A stretch of DNA of 64,000 nucleotides from Deltaproteobacteria bacterium (GTDB lineage: Bacteria > Myxococcota_A > Polyangia > JAAYKL01), in contig JAFGQN010000165.1 in the NCBI GenBank assembly GCA_016935665.1, positions 38,743 through 102,742 of the forward strand, in the 5' to 3' direction. Shown here one piece after another: positions 1 to 10,419 of this stretch. Positions within the stretch are counted from its first letter, which is position 1. Each line of letters starts with the position of its first letter. A program made the translations under genes and the position numbers. The notes under the pieces were generated by a model. It was given only the letters and a program-made list of their open reading frames with translations, was not told the DNA's origin and made no database searches.

Positions 1-688
1 TGCTATGTGCTCCGAGACAAATGTTTTGCGCAGCCATGAGAGCATCGTCATGGGCACAAAAAGCGCCCGGTTTCATGCTGATAACAATGGCGCCGGTGGC
101 GCCGTGAAACAGAAGATCTTCCCGTTTTTCGTCCCAGCGGTTCAGACTGTCGGCCACCTGCCCGTAATATCTGGCATAATAATTACCAAGTACATCTTTC
201 ATGAAGAGTTTGGACAACAGGCGTAGCATTGGGTTTTCGGCCTGACGGTTTAACTTTCGGAAAAAGCCGGAGATGGCTTCTGCGTATCGTTCCATCGCTG
301 CGCGGCTGGGGATGACTGTAAATTGCCATTTCTGCGCATTGGTGCCGGACGGCGCCCATTGACCAAAAGTAATCAGATCTTCGAATTCCGTTGCTGACAG
401 TTCATCCCTGCGGTAGTCCCTGCAGGAACGGCGGTGCATCACCGATTCAAACAGTGCCGCTGCTTCATTGGGATAAGTGCCCTTTAATGTTGGGACCACC
501 AGGTCTGTGACCCGCACCGCATTCTCCGGACAGACGGCCACGCATTGACCGCAGTGCATGGATTTATCGCCGGTGACCCGTGCCTTTCCATCGATGACTT
601 GAAGTGCATCGTATGGGCACACCGCGACGCATTTGCCACACCCGGTGCACTTATCCGTTTCTATCGTTGTCTTGATGTCGTAACCCAT
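1..688 (-). CDS. Nitroreductase-family protein with N-terminal 2x[4Fe-4S] ferredoxin domain (partial, 3' end outside window)
   Basis: The gene runs off the left edge, so about 229 N-terminal codons are visible. Residues 1-65 form a bacterial ferredoxin domain with two cluster motifs, CTGCGKCVAVCP and CGQCVAVCP. From about residue 80 the nitroreductase fold begins, with the typical RRSCRDY motif (the FMN phosphate-contacting R-R-S-x-R region) and APSGTNAQKWQF. Such fusions are flavoproteins that take electrons from the iron-sulfur domain to reduce an unknown organic substrate; the substrate cannot be told from sequence. The ATG at 686-688 begins just ahead of the ferredoxin domain. No neighbour on the same strand is visible. 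Confidence 0.9.
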   Translation of the reverse strand, partial: MGYDIKTTIETDKCTGCGKCVAVCPYDALQVIDGKARVTGDKSMHCGQCVAVCPENAVRVTDLVVPTLKGTYPNEAAALFESVMHRRSCRDYRRDELSATEFEDLITFGQWAPSGTNAQKWQFTVIPSRAAMERYAEAISGFFRKLNRQAENPMLRLLSKLFMKDVLGNYYARYYGQVADSLNRWDEKREDLLFHGATGAIVISMKPGAFCAHDDALMAAQNICLGAHS

Positions 689-883
689 GGCCCATTAATG
701 ACAAATAGGTTCACTGAGTTGAAGCTATTTTTTACTGAATATGCATTTTTTTAAAATGCGGTGCCTAAACAGACATTGTGAAGTGTCGATATTATATATA
801 GGGATCAGTGGAGGTTCCTTAAAAAAACAGCCACCCTCGACCGTTGGTTGCGCGATGGCCTGGTTCTGATGGGAGCGTATGAG

Positions 884-1096
884 ATGAAGGCGATGCTATT
901 GTATTTTTTAATCGGCGCGATTGTTTCGATTTGGACCGCCATCAATCAGCAGCAAGTCGAAGAAGAAGATGCGGATGAAGATCCGCCCAGCGGATCCTAC
1001 GCCGTGGCATATATTCTCATCGCTCTGGCCTGGCCTGTTTCGGTGATTGTATCCATCTATTCTCTGCTCTCCAGTATTTTCGTAAAGGATTCCTGA
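884..1096 (+). CDS. Small two-helix inner-membrane protein
   Basis: A 70-residue protein starting at an ATG preceded by GGGAG at a good distance; the frame stays open upstream to a TTG at 848, but that start has no ribosome site. Residues about 2-20 and 40-62 are hydrophobic and would span the membrane, separated by a very acidic loop (EEEDADEDPP). I do not recognise the family. It lies alone between the divergent nitroreductase gene and the S1 protein gene, on the same strand as the latter with 178 bases between. A role cannot be inferred. Confidence 0.55.
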   Translation: MKAMLLYFLIGAIVSIWTAINQQQVEEEDADEDPPSGSYAVAYILIALAWPVSVIVSIYSLLSSIFVKDS

Positions 1097-1274
1097 TTCG
1101 TTAGCCGGGAGCGCCGCCTGCACCATCTGTTTCACCCTCGTTGGAATCGCTTGATTTTGTACAATTTGGTATATCGTTATCGTCTGCGAGGTTTTGATTG
1201 CAGGATCGGTGGTCTCTGGTATGGTGCAGCCAGGATTTTTTGCCGTAAGGCTGATTTTTTATCGGAGAATAAAA

Positions 1275-2468
1275 ATGAGCGAAGACAATTTTGAACAGCT
1301 GTTGAACGATTCCTTTGCCGTGGACGCTGGAATTTCTCTTGGAGAAAAAGTGTTGGCTACAGTCGTCTCTATCGGGGCCGAGTACGTCTTTTTGGATTTG
1401 GGAACGCGTTCCGAAGGGATGGTACAGCGGGACGAGCTGGAGAAGAATGGCGAGTTGACTGTGAAAGTGGGCGATGAGATTGAAGTGGTCACCTCTGCAT
1501 CCAAAGATGGGGCTATTATCTGTGCGACCCGCCTGGGGCAGGGCAGTGTGGAGAGAACGGACGACACCGCTGCGCTGGTCGCCCAGCTGCAGGACGCATA
1601 CGATGCAGGCCTCTCAGTGGAAGGAAAAGTGAAAGAAACCAACAAGGGCGGTTTCAACGTGGATATATTTGGCGTGCGCGCTTTTTGTCCCATTTCGCAG
1701 ATTGATATAACATATTGTGATACCCCGGACGAACATGTGGGGCGCACCTACGAATTTGCCATTACAAAATTGGAGAACGATGGTCGCAATGTAGTGGTCA
1801 GCCGTCGGGTACTGCTGCAGAAAGCCGCCGAACTGGAGAAGCAAAGAGTTTGGGAGACGCTTTGTGTGGGACAGGTAATGGATGGAACCGTTTCCTCGTT
1901 GCAACCCTATGGCGCTTTTGTGAATCTGGGGGGAATCGAAGGATTGCTGCACATCTCCGAAATATCGCACTCTCGCCTGCAGCATCCGGAGGAAGTATTG
2001 GAGAAGGGGCAAGCCCTCCGTGTTCAGATAAAAGAGTTGAACCCGGAAAAAAAGAAAATTTCCCTGAGTCTTAAATCATTGCTGGACGATCCATGGGATG
2101 AGTTTGTGGCCACCACGACCACCGGCACAGTTTTCAACGGTAAAGTGATGAAAATCGCGGATTTTGGTGCGTTTGTGGAAGTGGCCAGCGGAATCCAGGG
2201 CCTGGTGCATGTTTCTCAGATGAAAAAAGGGTCCCATGTCAGCAATCCGCGCGCGGTTGTATCGGTGGGGCAGCAGGTGGAAGTTCGGGTGCTTGAAGTG
2301 GATCCCCAGTCTCGCCGTGTGTCGTTGGCCATGGTGGATAGAGATGCGGAACAGGAGCAGGAGAACGCGGAAGCATTTAGAGCGAGCAGCCGGAAGTCTC
2401 AATCGGATTCGTCTGCGTCCATGGGGACACTGGGGGATTTGCTGGGCAACCGTCTGGGTAAAAAGTAG
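1275..2468 (+). CDS. S1 RNA-binding domain protein (ribosomal protein S1-like, four S1 repeats)
   Basis: A 397-residue cytoplasmic protein. Four S1 (OB-fold) repeats lie at about residues 18-88, 103-172, 189-259 and 277-347; the last two are the most canonical (VSSLQPYGAFVNL with GLLHISEIS, and ADFGAFVEV with GLVHVSQM). Bacterial S1 usually carries six repeats in more than 500 residues, so this is a shorter S1-like protein, probably an mRNA-binding or translation-linked factor. The tail (residues 350-397) is Ser/Glu-rich and probably disordered. The start at 1275 is chosen because GGAG precedes it and the repeats begin soon after; the frame extends 27 codons upstream without a ribosome site. 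Confidence 0.88.
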   Translation: MSEDNFEQLLNDSFAVDAGISLGEKVLATVVSIGAEYVFLDLGTRSEGMVQRDELEKNGELTVKVGDEIEVVTSASKDGAIICATRLGQGSVERTDDTAALVAQLQDAYDAGLSVEGKVKETNKGGFNVDIFGVRAFCPISQIDITYCDTPDEHVGRTYEFAITKLENDGRNVVVSRRVLLQKAAELEKQRVWETLCVGQVMDGTVSSLQPYGAFVNLGGIEGLLHISEISHSRLQHPEEVLEKGQALRVQIKELNPEKKKISLSLKSLLDDPWDEFVATTTTGTVFNGKVMKIADFGAFVEVASGIQGLVHVSQMKKGSHVSNPRAVVSVGQQVEVRVLEVDPQSRRVSLAMVDRDAEQEQENAEAFRASSRKSQSDSSASMGTLGDLLGNRLGKK

Positions 2469-2779
2469 GACATCTGCCTTCCCTGGTCAATTTGCCCGGC
2501 AGCCCAGATGGCAGTCGTTGTTTTTTTATGTTGATGCCAGCCACTGGGGCCGTTTCTGTGAAAGAAATCACGATATTGCTTGTATTGTTTGGGGATTATT
2601 GCGAATTATAGTATTCGAAACACCAGTTACTGGTTTCTGTTTGCAAACTTGTAGCCTGCGTGAATAGGGGATTCAGAGGTTTTGGGTTATTGTTGCAGGA
2701 TATATGAAGCGTCTGCTTTGCTTGTAAAAGAAACCCGGATGCTGGATATTCAAGAACACTGTTCGGAGAAAACACGTTC
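2469..2779. other. Intergenic region with possible terminator
   Basis: No gene is supported here. Just after the S1 gene, CATCTGCC near 2471 can pair with GGCAG...CAGATG near 2500, followed by a run of seven T at about 2521-2527, which is a weak candidate for an intrinsic terminator. The rest is AT-rich leader to the next gene. Confidence 0.35.
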
Positions 2780-3946
2780 ATGGCATATAGAATTCTTATT
2801 GTGGATGACGACAGTTCCACGCGGAACCTGCTCAAAATCTATCTCTCTCAGTGGGGGTACGATTGTACACTGGCCGAAGATGGTTCCCACGCATGGGAAC
2901 TCTATCAGCAGAGCAACTTCGATATGGTGCTTACCGATTGGATGATGCCCGGGTTGCAGGGCCCTGAGCTTTGCCAGAAAATACGGGGCTACGATAAAGG
3001 CGGATATACGTACGTGATTCTGTGCACGGTGAAGGACAATGTCAAAAATATCGTGGAGGGAATAGAATCGGGCGCCGACGACTACGTGACCAAACCCTTT
3101 GACCGGAATGAGTTGAAGGTTCGCATTACAGCCGGCGAGCGGGTATTGCGACTTGAATACACTCTCGAAAAGAACAACGAGCGCTTGCAGCGGAATTTGA
3201 AGCAGGCCGCCATATCCCTGGAAAGTATGCTCCCCGCAAAACGACAGGGAAAACCCATGAACATCGACTGGATGTTTAAGCCGGCGGCGTATATCGGCGG
3301 TGATTTGTTCAATGTCTTTGCGCTTGATGAGGTGAGAACCAGTATCTTTTCGATAGATGTGTCCGGACATGGTGTGGCTTCCGCTTTGTTTGCCGTGACG
3401 TTGAGCAATATGCTGCGTCCGTGGGGAACCTCTGTCAGCGCGCGTGGGCCAGGGAATAAATATGGGATAGAGAATCTGACGTCGCCGGCAACGGTGGCGG
3501 CAGTGTTAAACGAGCGTTTTCAATTGAAGCCGCCCGCGGATTTGTATTTTACGATGTTTTATGGTGTTTACAACCACGCGGAGGAAACACTCAAATGGGT
3601 TCGCGCGGGACATCCAACCCCGATTCTGATAAGTGGCGACAAAACAGAAATACTGGAAACCGGCGATCCGCCAATTGGGTTTTTAACGGATTACGAATTT
3701 ACAGAGTTTGAGTCAACGATGAAAACCGGGGATAGATTGTTTTTGTATACCGACGGTATCATCGACGTGACCAACCCTACATTTATGCCATTTGGCGCAG
3801 AGCGGCTGCAAAAAAAACTGGTGTCGCTGAATGGGGAACCTCTCGACAATGCACTTCGGTTGTTTGAAGAGCATATTATTGCCTACCGTGGCGGGGATGA
3901 ATTCGAAGACGATCTGAGCCTGTTGGGAGTGGAGTTTTCGGACTGA
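2780..3946 (+). CDS. Response regulator with PP2C-type (RsbU/SpoIIE) serine phosphatase output domain
   Basis: A 388-residue soluble protein. Residues 4-120 are a complete receiver domain: acidic pair D9-D10-D11, phospho-acceptor D53 in LTDWMMPG, T83 and K105 in DDYVTKP. After a coiled linker (about 120-150) comes a PPM/SpoIIE-type phosphatase domain, with the metal-binding motifs YIGGDLFNV, IDVSGHG, YTDGI and the terminal EDDLSLL. Proteins of this design dephosphorylate anti-anti-sigma factors, the partner-switching type of control, when their receiver is phosphorylated. No STAS or RsbW partner lies in the window. It converges on the hybrid kinase gene downstream, which may supply its phosphate; that link is inference from proximity. 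Confidence 0.92.
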   Translation: MAYRILIVDDDSSTRNLLKIYLSQWGYDCTLAEDGSHAWELYQQSNFDMVLTDWMMPGLQGPELCQKIRGYDKGGYTYVILCTVKDNVKNIVEGIESGADDYVTKPFDRNELKVRITAGERVLRLEYTLEKNNERLQRNLKQAAISLESMLPAKRQGKPMNIDWMFKPAAYIGGDLFNVFALDEVRTSIFSIDVSGHGVASALFAVTLSNMLRPWGTSVSARGPGNKYGIENLTSPATVAAVLNERFQLKPPADLYFTMFYGVYNHAEETLKWVRAGHPTPILISGDKTEILETGDPPIGFLTDYEFTEFESTMKTGDRLFLYTDGIIDVTNPTFMPFGAERLQKKLVSLNGEPLDNALRLFEEHIIAYRGGDEFEDDLSLLGVEFSD

Positions 3947-4049
3947 CGCGCGTCACCGAACCATCCAGGGCAAGGCAGCGGATAAACGATTGCCCGACAT
4001 TTGTTTTAGTTTTGGTTGAAACTCGATACGCCTGCAGAACAACCTTTTT

Positions 4050-6905
4050 TCAGGATTTGTTTCTAAGTTCGATAATCAGTTTGAAAATCTTTGTGGCATT
4101 CTCATATATCTGCCGGGCGTCGTCCATATTTCCCATGCGAATGGCGTCTTCCAGTTTGCTGCACTTTAAAGCCATCTCCTTTAAAAACAGATTGGCGGAA
4201 CTGCCACGAATGGCGTGTGCCTTGCGCGCCAGCTCAGTAGTATCCTGAACGGAAAAATCGTACTTCATTTTCTCCAGCAATTTCTGGTTGGTTTCAATGT
4301 ACTGGTCGAGCAGGTAATGATAGTCCTTTATTTCCAGCATCATCTCTTTGGCGATTTTCTTTAATGAAAGAGCGTTTGTGGCGGCATCCCGGTCGTCTTC
4401 TTCAATGGGCAAATCCGCGATGCTCGCGGCCTCGCTGGCCATGCGTTCAATGAACGGTTCCGGCACATATGAAACAAGTGGAACGTTTCCGCTCACCAGT
4501 TGGCTCAATGCTTCAGTCAAATCTGTTCTGTTAATGGGTTTGGAAAGTATTTCAACATTGGAAAATGCGAAAAGCTGATTCACCGCCGCCAGGTTTTGTG
4601 CCGGTTCCACAATGGCAATCACACTGGTGTTCGAATAATGATCATCCTGTTGCAGGAAATCCAGCAGTTTCATGATGTCCATGCGAACGGTGGCCAAATC
4701 TACAAATAGAATGTGCGGGTGCAGACTGCCAATGCTTACCATTCCTTCCAGTTCCGATTTTACATGACGAAACGAAGCAGTGGGAAATGAGCGTTGCAGG
4801 TTGTTTTTCACCGTTTGGGCGCAATCCTCATCAGTGCTTAACATGAGTGCACGGATTTTGCTGCGTACTTCCTCCCTGGCGCCAATCCCCAGATGTTTGT
4901 ACAGCACCTTCTGGAGCAAGTCCCGTTTAATGGGCTTGGTAATATAATCGTTCATACCGTGGTACAGGCAAAGATCCATATCGCCTTTCATGGCGCTGGC
5001 AGTGAGGGCCACGATAGGAACTTTATTACCGGTCTCCCGTATTTTTTTGGTGACCTCCAGACCGCTTAACCCAGGCATCTGCATATCCATGAGAATCAGA
5101 TCAAATAACTCGGTTCGAGCCATTTGCAGCGCCTGAATGCCGTCTGATGCAATGTGCACCACATGTCCCATCCGTTCGATCATAGTGATCATCAGCTGTT
5201 GATTGACTTCATGGTCTTCGGCGACCAGAATCTGTGCACTTGTAAATGGTGCCGCAGAAACGGATGCCCCGGCAAAAGGCGTATGCTGGTGGCGAGAAAA
5301 GCCAAACAGTCGTTGAATGGTGGTAAGAAGGCGCTTTTTATCGAGTGGTTTGGTCAGAAAACCCGCATATCCGGTTTTGGCCTGTTTGTTTGGATTGCAC
5401 ACATGGGAGATTCCCAAAATCTGGACAGCCTGGTTCATGGAGGCGTTTTGCAGCCTTTCGGGAATACTCTGGGTGTCATTTTGGGGCAACATGGCATCGA
5501 CAAGGGCGAAATCCACGTGTCGGGCGTGAATGGTCTCCAATGCTGCGTCGAGGGTTTTCACCTTTATTATTTCAATGTGCAAATCACTGAGCATCGTCTC
5601 GAGTATGCTGGCAGAAATTTCGTTGTCTTCGGCTATCAGGACAGTTTTACCGACGTAGTCCTGGACGTTGTCCACAGGGCTTTGGGGCTGGGACGATGTT
5701 GGGCGGCGATCGAGCCAGACATCGAATGTAAATGTGGACCCGTGATGCTTTTTGCTCTTAACCCGAATGGTGCCATCCATGAGCGAAACCAGATTTTTAC
5801 AAATGGCAAGCCCGAGACCGGTTCCGCCATATTGCCGCGTGATGGAGCCATCGGCCTGCACAAAAGGCTGAAATATTTTCTGGATTTTGTCATCCTCAAC
5901 GCCGATGCCTGTATCCTGCACCACAAACTCGATATTTACCCGGTTGCCAATGCAACCGATTTCTCTGGCCTGCACAAAAATATAGCCATCGCTGGTAAAC
6001 TTGGCCGCATTGCTCAGCAGGTTGGTGAGGACCTGTCTAAGCCGCATGGGATCCCCGATGACTTCGGTGGTAATGCCGGACGTATCGGCGAGCATCTCCA
6101 CATTGTCGTTGGCTGCTTTAATGTGAATCAGGTGCATGGTCTGAAACACCAGTTTTTCAACATTGAACGACACCTGTTCAAATACCAGTTTATTGGCCTC
6201 AATCTTTGATAAATCCAGGATGTTATCGAGCAGTGACAGGAGGTTTTCCGCACTGTACTCAATCATCTTCAACGCGTGACGCTGCTCCGCGGTAATATCG
6301 TCGTCGAGGAGCATTTCGGTATATCCCACAATCGCATTCATTGGTGTGCGAATTTCATGGCTGGTGTTGGCCAAAAAAGCGCTTTTGGCCTTGCTCGCTT
6401 CTTCGGCCTTGAGCGCGTACTGGTTTTTAATTTCCATGGCTTTTTCGAGCTCCATATTGGCCAGCTCGATTTTCATTTTTGATTCCTTGAGCTCCTGCTG
6501 CGTGTTTTTTTGTTGTGTGATGTCGAGAAAAACCGAAAAGAGGCACTCCTTGTTTTTGATGCGAACCAGCTCCGCGGTCCAGGACACATACAGGTGACTG
6601 CCGTCGGGACGCCGATACTTGCGTTCAACGCCTCGAATGACGCCGCCGCCTTCCAGGATGCGAATGGCCTCGTCTCGGTCTGCCTCCGAAATCAGATTGA
6701 GTTCCATGGCCGTTTGCCCAATGGTGTGCGCGCGATGCAAACCAAACGTATCGAAAAAAACGTCGTTGGCATCAATGATGCGGCCGGAACGAAACGATGT
6801 GATGAGCATGGCCGCCAGATTGGTATGGAATACATCCCGGGTAATCTCGTCGGATTCCGGAATGATACTGAAGGTGTCTCTTACGTTGCGGGGATAGTCT
6901 TCCAT
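4050..6905 (-). CDS. Hybrid histidine kinase: PAS-HisKA-HATPase-REC-REC-REC-HPt
   Basis: A 951-residue soluble multi-domain kinase without a membrane segment. In order: a PAS domain (about 25-135, ending FSVFLDIT), a short coiled coil, HisKA with the phospho-acceptor His (about 183) in [10 protein letters not shown], HATPase (N box LLSNAAKF, G boxes DTGIGV and GGTGLGLAI), a first receiver (starts LIAEDNE, acceptor in LVDAMLP), a second, canonical receiver ([19 protein letters not shown]), a third divergent receiver (FVDLATV, LSKP) and a C-terminal HPt domain with [12 protein letters not shown]. This is a complete phosphorelay in one chain. The start at 6905 has a purine-rich site in front; the frame is open 20 codons further upstream. 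It faces the receiver-phosphatase gene tail to tail. Confidence 0.93.
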   Translation of the reverse strand: MEDYPRNVRDTFSIIPESDEITRDVFHTNLAAMLITSFRSGRIIDANDVFFDTFGLHRAHTIGQTAMELNLISEADRDEAIRILEGGGVIRGVERKYRRPDGSHLYVSWTAELVRIKNKECLFSVFLDITQQKNTQQELKESKMKIELANMELEKAMEIKNQYALKAEEASKAKSAFLANTSHEIRTPMNAIVGYTEMLLDDDITAEQRHALKMIEYSAENLLSLLDNILDLSKIEANKLVFEQVSFNVEKLVFQTMHLIHIKAANDNVEMLADTSGITTEVIGDPMRLRQVLTNLLSNAAKFTSDGYIFVQAREIGCIGNRVNIEFVVQDTGIGVEDDKIQKIFQPFVQADGSITRQYGGTGLGLAICKNLVSLMDGTIRVKSKKHHGSTFTFDVWLDRRPTSSQPQSPVDNVQDYVGKTVLIAEDNEISASILETMLSDLHIEIIKVKTLDAALETIHARHVDFALVDAMLPQNDTQSIPERLQNASMNQAVQILGISHVCNPNKQAKTGYAGFLTKPLDKKRLLTTIQRLFGFSRHQHTPFAGASVSAAPFTSAQILVAEDHEVNQQLMITMIERMGHVVHIASDGIQALQMARTELFDLILMDMQMPGLSGLEVTKKIRETGNKVPIVALTASAMKGDMDLCLYHGMNDYITKPIKRDLLQKVLYKHLGIGAREEVRSKIRALMLSTDEDCAQTVKNNLQRSFPTASFRHVKSELEGMVSIGSLHPHILFVDLATVRMDIMKLLDFLQQDDHYSNTSVIAIVEPAQNLAAVNQLFAFSNVEILSKPINRTDLTEALSQLVSGNVPLVSYVPEPFIERMASEAASIADLPIEEDDRDAATNALSLKKIAKEMMLEIKDYHYLLDQYIETNQKLLEKMKYDFSVQDTTELARKAHAIRGSSANLFLKEMALKCSKLEDAIRMGNMDDARQIYENATKIFKLIIELRNKS

Positions 6906-7089
6906 AGTGTCTCTCACATGTAAAAATGTTGATTTTAAAAATCGTTTATTAACACTAACCAACAACTTTTTGTATGAGTATTTTTGCCGGGCGTTTTTGT
7001 CGCAGAATTATTCGATTTGTGGCATTTGTCCGCGTTTCATCAATTGTTTTGTCAAAAGAGTCAGTGGCGTGGCGGATGGTGTTGTGGCG

Positions 7090-8166
7090 TCAATTCTGCA
7101 TTTCACTGAGTGAATCCAACAGTGATGACGTCGCGGTCTCGATATGGATGAATTGCGAGTTGCGATTGATGATGGCATCAAGAGTCTGCTGTGCCACCTG
7201 CTTCGAATTGCTGATGGATAAGGAGACGCGATGGGCGTATTCGTTGGCATCGCCGATACTGTGATTGACGCTGGCGATATCTTCAGATGTGTTGGTCACC
7301 GTTTCGGTGATTTCTCGCGTGGTCACACTTTGTTCTTCTGTTGCTGTGGCGATGGCCGCCACATAATCATTGACCTCGGTAATGACTTTAGTAATGCCTC
7401 TGATTTCTTCAATGGTTCGCTGGGTGGCTTCCTGGATGGCGCCGATTTTCTCGCGAATGTCTGAAGTGGCGCTATTGGTTTGCTGTGCGAGTTCCTTGAC
7501 TTCGTTGGCAACCACTGCAAAACCCTTTCCCGCTTCCCCCGCTCTGGCCGCTTCGATGGTGGCATTCAGTGCCAGTAATTTGGTTTGCTCTGCGATTTCA
7601 ACAATGGTTTCAGTTACATTGCTGATTTGCTTCGCTGCAGCGCCCAGTGAATCCACCATTTTCGACGCATTTTCCACACTTTTAACGGCATTGTCGGCAA
7701 CGCCCCGGGCCTGTTCCGCGCTTTGTGCAATTTCGCCCACCGTAGCGGTCATTTCTTCTGTGGACACGGCAACGGAAGCAATTTTTTCACCAGATGCCTG
7801 GGTGACCGCTTTGACGTCTGCCATTTTTCTCTCCAGCATTTCGGCAGCTTCAGTGATGGCGGACACACTTGAAACCATATCACTGCCCAGACGACTCAGT
7901 TCGTTATGGACGCTGCGTTCGGAGTTGAACAATGTTCGAATCGTTTCTCCCGAAGAATGGCTCTGTGCGAGTTTTACCTGGTACGCGTGCTGTTTCGAGA
8001 AGACGGCGGCGAGAGACTTGAAATCGTTCATCAAATCTTGCGGGACAGAAGACGGAAACTCGGGCAGAGAGTTCATCGACGTACCCGCCAGAATTGATTT
8101 TACAATTGCGGAAATATCTTTAATCTCGACTGTTTTTGAACTGTATTCATGACTTTTATCCGTCAT
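7090..8166 (-). CDS. Methyl-accepting chemotaxis-type protein, cytosolic (no membrane segments)
   Basis: A 358-residue protein made almost entirely of the MCP signalling hairpin. The CheA/CheW-contacting tip is easily seen ([19 protein letters not shown]). There is no signal anchor, no periplasmic domain and no recognisable ligand domain in the first 90 residues, so it is a soluble receptor, or one that reads a cytosolic signal through a small unknown N-terminal region. The start at 8166 has GGAG eight bases upstream. No CheA, CheW, CheR or CheB gene is present nearby, so it must work with components encoded elsewhere. It shares strand and location with the hybrid kinase at 4050-6905, 184 bases apart. 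Confidence 0.92.
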   Translation of the reverse strand: MTDKSHEYSSKTVEIKDISAIVKSILAGTSMNSLPEFPSSVPQDLMNDFKSLAAVFSKQHAYQVKLAQSHSSGETIRTLFNSERSVHNELSRLGSDMVSSVSAITEAAEMLERKMADVKAVTQASGEKIASVAVSTEEMTATVGEIAQSAEQARGVADNAVKSVENASKMVDSLGAAAKQISNVTETIVEIAEQTKLLALNATIEAARAGEAGKGFAVVANEVKELAQQTNSATSDIREKIGAIQEATQRTIEEIRGITKVITEVNDYVAAIATATEEQSVTTREITETVTNTSEDIASVNHSIGDANEYAHRVSLSISNSKQVAQQTLDAIINRNSQFIHIETATSSLLDSLSEMQN

Positions 8167-8387
8167 AACTATATCTCCATCTGCTAATAGAAATAGATGT
8201 TGTTGCGATACACTGTTCGCACATTTAGGAAACGGCACTCCTCGAAAATAGTTAAGCCTGTATTGGATGATACGGATTCGCGGCTGAATATTTGTTAATT
8301 TTCATTTCATGCAGTCGATATATTAATTGATTCGCGGGCTAATTAGCATGAGGTCTGCGCCTCCGGCCTCGGACGGAAATTGAAGTC

Positions 8388-10076
8388 ATGGACATGGAAA
8401 CGACAGAACAATTGCTGGTGATTGATGACGACATGCACGTTCGCACCAGTATCTGCATGTATCTGGAGGATTTGGGATACAGGGTCCTTCAGGCGACCAA
8501 TGGCCTGGAAGGGTTGCAGATGTTTGCCGAACACAATCCCGCAATGGTTTTTTGCGATTTGCGAATGCCCGGCATCGACGGTCTCGAGGTGCTCCAGAAA
8601 ATCACCACCTCTTCCCCCAATACTCCCATCGCGGTAATTTCGGGGGCGGGGCGCATTCAGGATGTGGTGGAAGCCCTTCGGAGAGGCGCCTGGAACTATG
8701 TGACCAAACCCATTGAAGATATGGCCGTTTTGAAGCACGTTGCAACTTTGGCTCTCGAAAAAGCGCGATTGCAGCGGGAGAATCAACGATACCACGCGTA
8801 TCTGGAAGACGAAGTCATTCTCCGGACACGTCAGTTGGCAAAGAGTACGGCGCGCGCAAAGATTCTGGCGGAGGAGGCCAATGCGGCCAACCGCGCCAAG
8901 GGCGAATTTCTGGCAAATATGTCTCATGAGCTGCGAACACCGTTGAACAGCATTATGGTACTGGCCCGCGTGCTGGCCGAAAACAGGGAGAAGAACCTGC
9001 AAAACAGGCAGATTGATATGCTCGATCAGATTTCGTCCTCCGGTCATGAACTATTGGGCCTGATTAATGAAGTACTTGAAGTGGCGGAACAGGAAACCAC
9101 CGAAATTCAGATAGAGATGAAGCAGATATCTTTGAGGCGCTTTGTTGACCGGATTGAACGGATTCTGTCGCCATTGGCGTGGCAAAAAGGCCTTGCGTAC
9201 AGTATTGACGTGTCCGATGACGCACCAGACTCGTTTTTTTCAGATGACCTCAAAGCGTCCCGGGTGGTGCGCAATATCATTAGTAACGCAGTAAAATTCA
9301 CCACAGAAGGCGCAGTAACCGTTCATGTGGGACAACCCGCTGCAGATATATTTCCAGAAAAACATTCCGATCCGAAACAGGAATGGATTCAGGTCCAGGT
9401 CAGTGACACCGGCATTGGAATTGAACCGGAATTGCAGCAACGCATTTTTTCAACGTTTATGCAGGCAGACAGTGCCGATACCCGCAGATATCAGGGAATT
9501 GGAGTGGGCCTCGCCGTCGCCTCCAGATTCATCGCCGCGTTGGGGGGCGATATTCATCTGGAAAGCACTCCCAAAAAAGGCAGTGTTTTCCGGATAGTCT
9601 TTCCAGTACATGTGGGATTGGGTTCCAAACAGGTGCGCCTGATGTCACTCCCGCCAGAGCCGATGGACGCTGCGTTGGCGCCCACAAGGCCGGTCCCGTC
9701 GCTGCATCTCCATGGAGAAAAAATCCTGATAGCAGATACAGATATGCGGATCGTTTTCAATTTGAGCGCCACATTGGAATCGCTGGGCGCCGAAGCGCTC
9801 ATTGCCACGTCCGAGCAGACCTTTTTGCAGCGGTTGAACGAATATTCCGCTGATCCGAAAAATGCCCTTGCGGTCGTGATATGCGGTGCCGACCAACTGA
9901 CCGAACCGATATGTCGTTCCCTGCATTCGATGGGACGGACAACACCTGGAATTGTGATTCATGCACCCGCCGAAAAACGTTCGTCCATCGAAGCCAATTG
10001 CACCGTGCCTTTTTATTTTGTGGATACCCCCCCCGTCTATGACAAAATCGTCCATGCCCTTCAACACTTGCTTTAG
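8388..10076 (+). CDS. Receiver-histidine kinase (REC-HisKA-HATPase) with degenerate C-terminal receiver
   Basis: A 562-residue soluble protein. Residues 8-122 are a receiver with D13-D14-D15, acceptor D57 in FCDLRMPG and VTKP. A coiled linker leads to HisKA (His in NMSHELRTPLNS) and HATPase (ISNAVKF, SDTGIGI, YQGIGVGLAV). After about residue 440 a receiver-like domain starts (KILIADTD) but the acceptor region reads VVICGAD and the KP pair is absent, so it probably cannot be phosphorylated in the normal way. Response regulators carrying a kinase domain pass on a signal received from another kinase; the HPt of the neighbouring hybrid kinase is a possible donor (inference). Two ATG codons, at 8388 and 8394, are both possible starts. 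Confidence 0.9.
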   Translation: MDMETTEQLLVIDDDMHVRTSICMYLEDLGYRVLQATNGLEGLQMFAEHNPAMVFCDLRMPGIDGLEVLQKITTSSPNTPIAVISGAGRIQDVVEALRRGAWNYVTKPIEDMAVLKHVATLALEKARLQRENQRYHAYLEDEVILRTRQLAKSTARAKILAEEANAANRAKGEFLANMSHELRTPLNSIMVLARVLAENREKNLQNRQIDMLDQISSSGHELLGLINEVLEVAEQETTEIQIEMKQISLRRFVDRIERILSPLAWQKGLAYSIDVSDDAPDSFFSDDLKASRVVRNIISNAVKFTTEGAVTVHVGQPAADIFPEKHSDPKQEWIQVQVSDTGIGIEPELQQRIFSTFMQADSADTRRYQGIGVGLAVASRFIAALGGDIHLESTPKKGSVFRIVFPVHVGLGSKQVRLMSLPPEPMDAALAPTRPVPSLHLHGEKILIADTDMRIVFNLSATLESLGAEALIATSEQTFLQRLNEYSADPKNALAVVICGADQLTEPICRSLHSMGRTTPGIVIHAPAEKRSSIEANCTVPFYFVDTPPVYDKIVHALQHLL

Positions 10077-10419
10077 GATTTCGGTTGCTTAAGAGATCGC
10101 GGTTTTTTTTAATACGGTGCGTGAGACGAAACCTTTTGACGTAAAAATTGTGGTCCATTTGTAGGGGTGTTTCGCGAAACGCCCCTATGTAACATGTTGG
10201 AATTATTAAACAGAAAAAGTCATTCACAATTCTAAACGCACCGAGATGCGCATTTTTCCAGGGAATTTTGCTTCATAAAACTGACCGAACGAATCTGATG
10301 GCCGTGACGACGGTCAGGAACGAAATATTTCCGGTTCTAAAAGTTTCAACTGTTGTGATACAGTCCAAAAGTACCGCGAATTCGATATTTGGGGACAAAA
10401 GGATTGAATGGAGGAAAAT
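10077..10419. other. Intergenic region with REP-like palindrome
   Basis: No gene is supported. The only structure is the palindrome described separately at 10162-10187. The remainder shows no convincing promoter or terminator; a run of eight T at about 10105 follows the kinase gene but has no clear stem in front. Confidence 0.4.
10162..10187. repeat. REP-like palindrome (26 bases, nearly perfect)
   Basis: The two 13-base arms, TAGGGGTGTTTCG and CGAAACGCCCCTA, pair fully with one G-T wobble and no loop. It lies in an intergenic region, has no T-run, and resembles the repetitive extragenic palindromes mobilised by RAYT-type transposases. Two RAYT relics are present elsewhere in the window (20.5-21.1 kb and 63.2-63.5 kb), which makes a REP element plausible. 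No second copy was noticed in this window. A bidirectional terminator is the alternative. Confidence 0.45.

Noticed and set aside
5154..6209. Long plus-strand frame (351 codons)
   Set aside because: It is antisense to the kinase and HPt-bearing gene at 4050-6905, has no ribosome site, and its translation has no protein family pattern.
7370..8152. 260-codon plus-strand frame
   Set aside because: It mirrors the repetitive Ala/Ser-rich MCP coding sequence on the other strand; composition follows from that.
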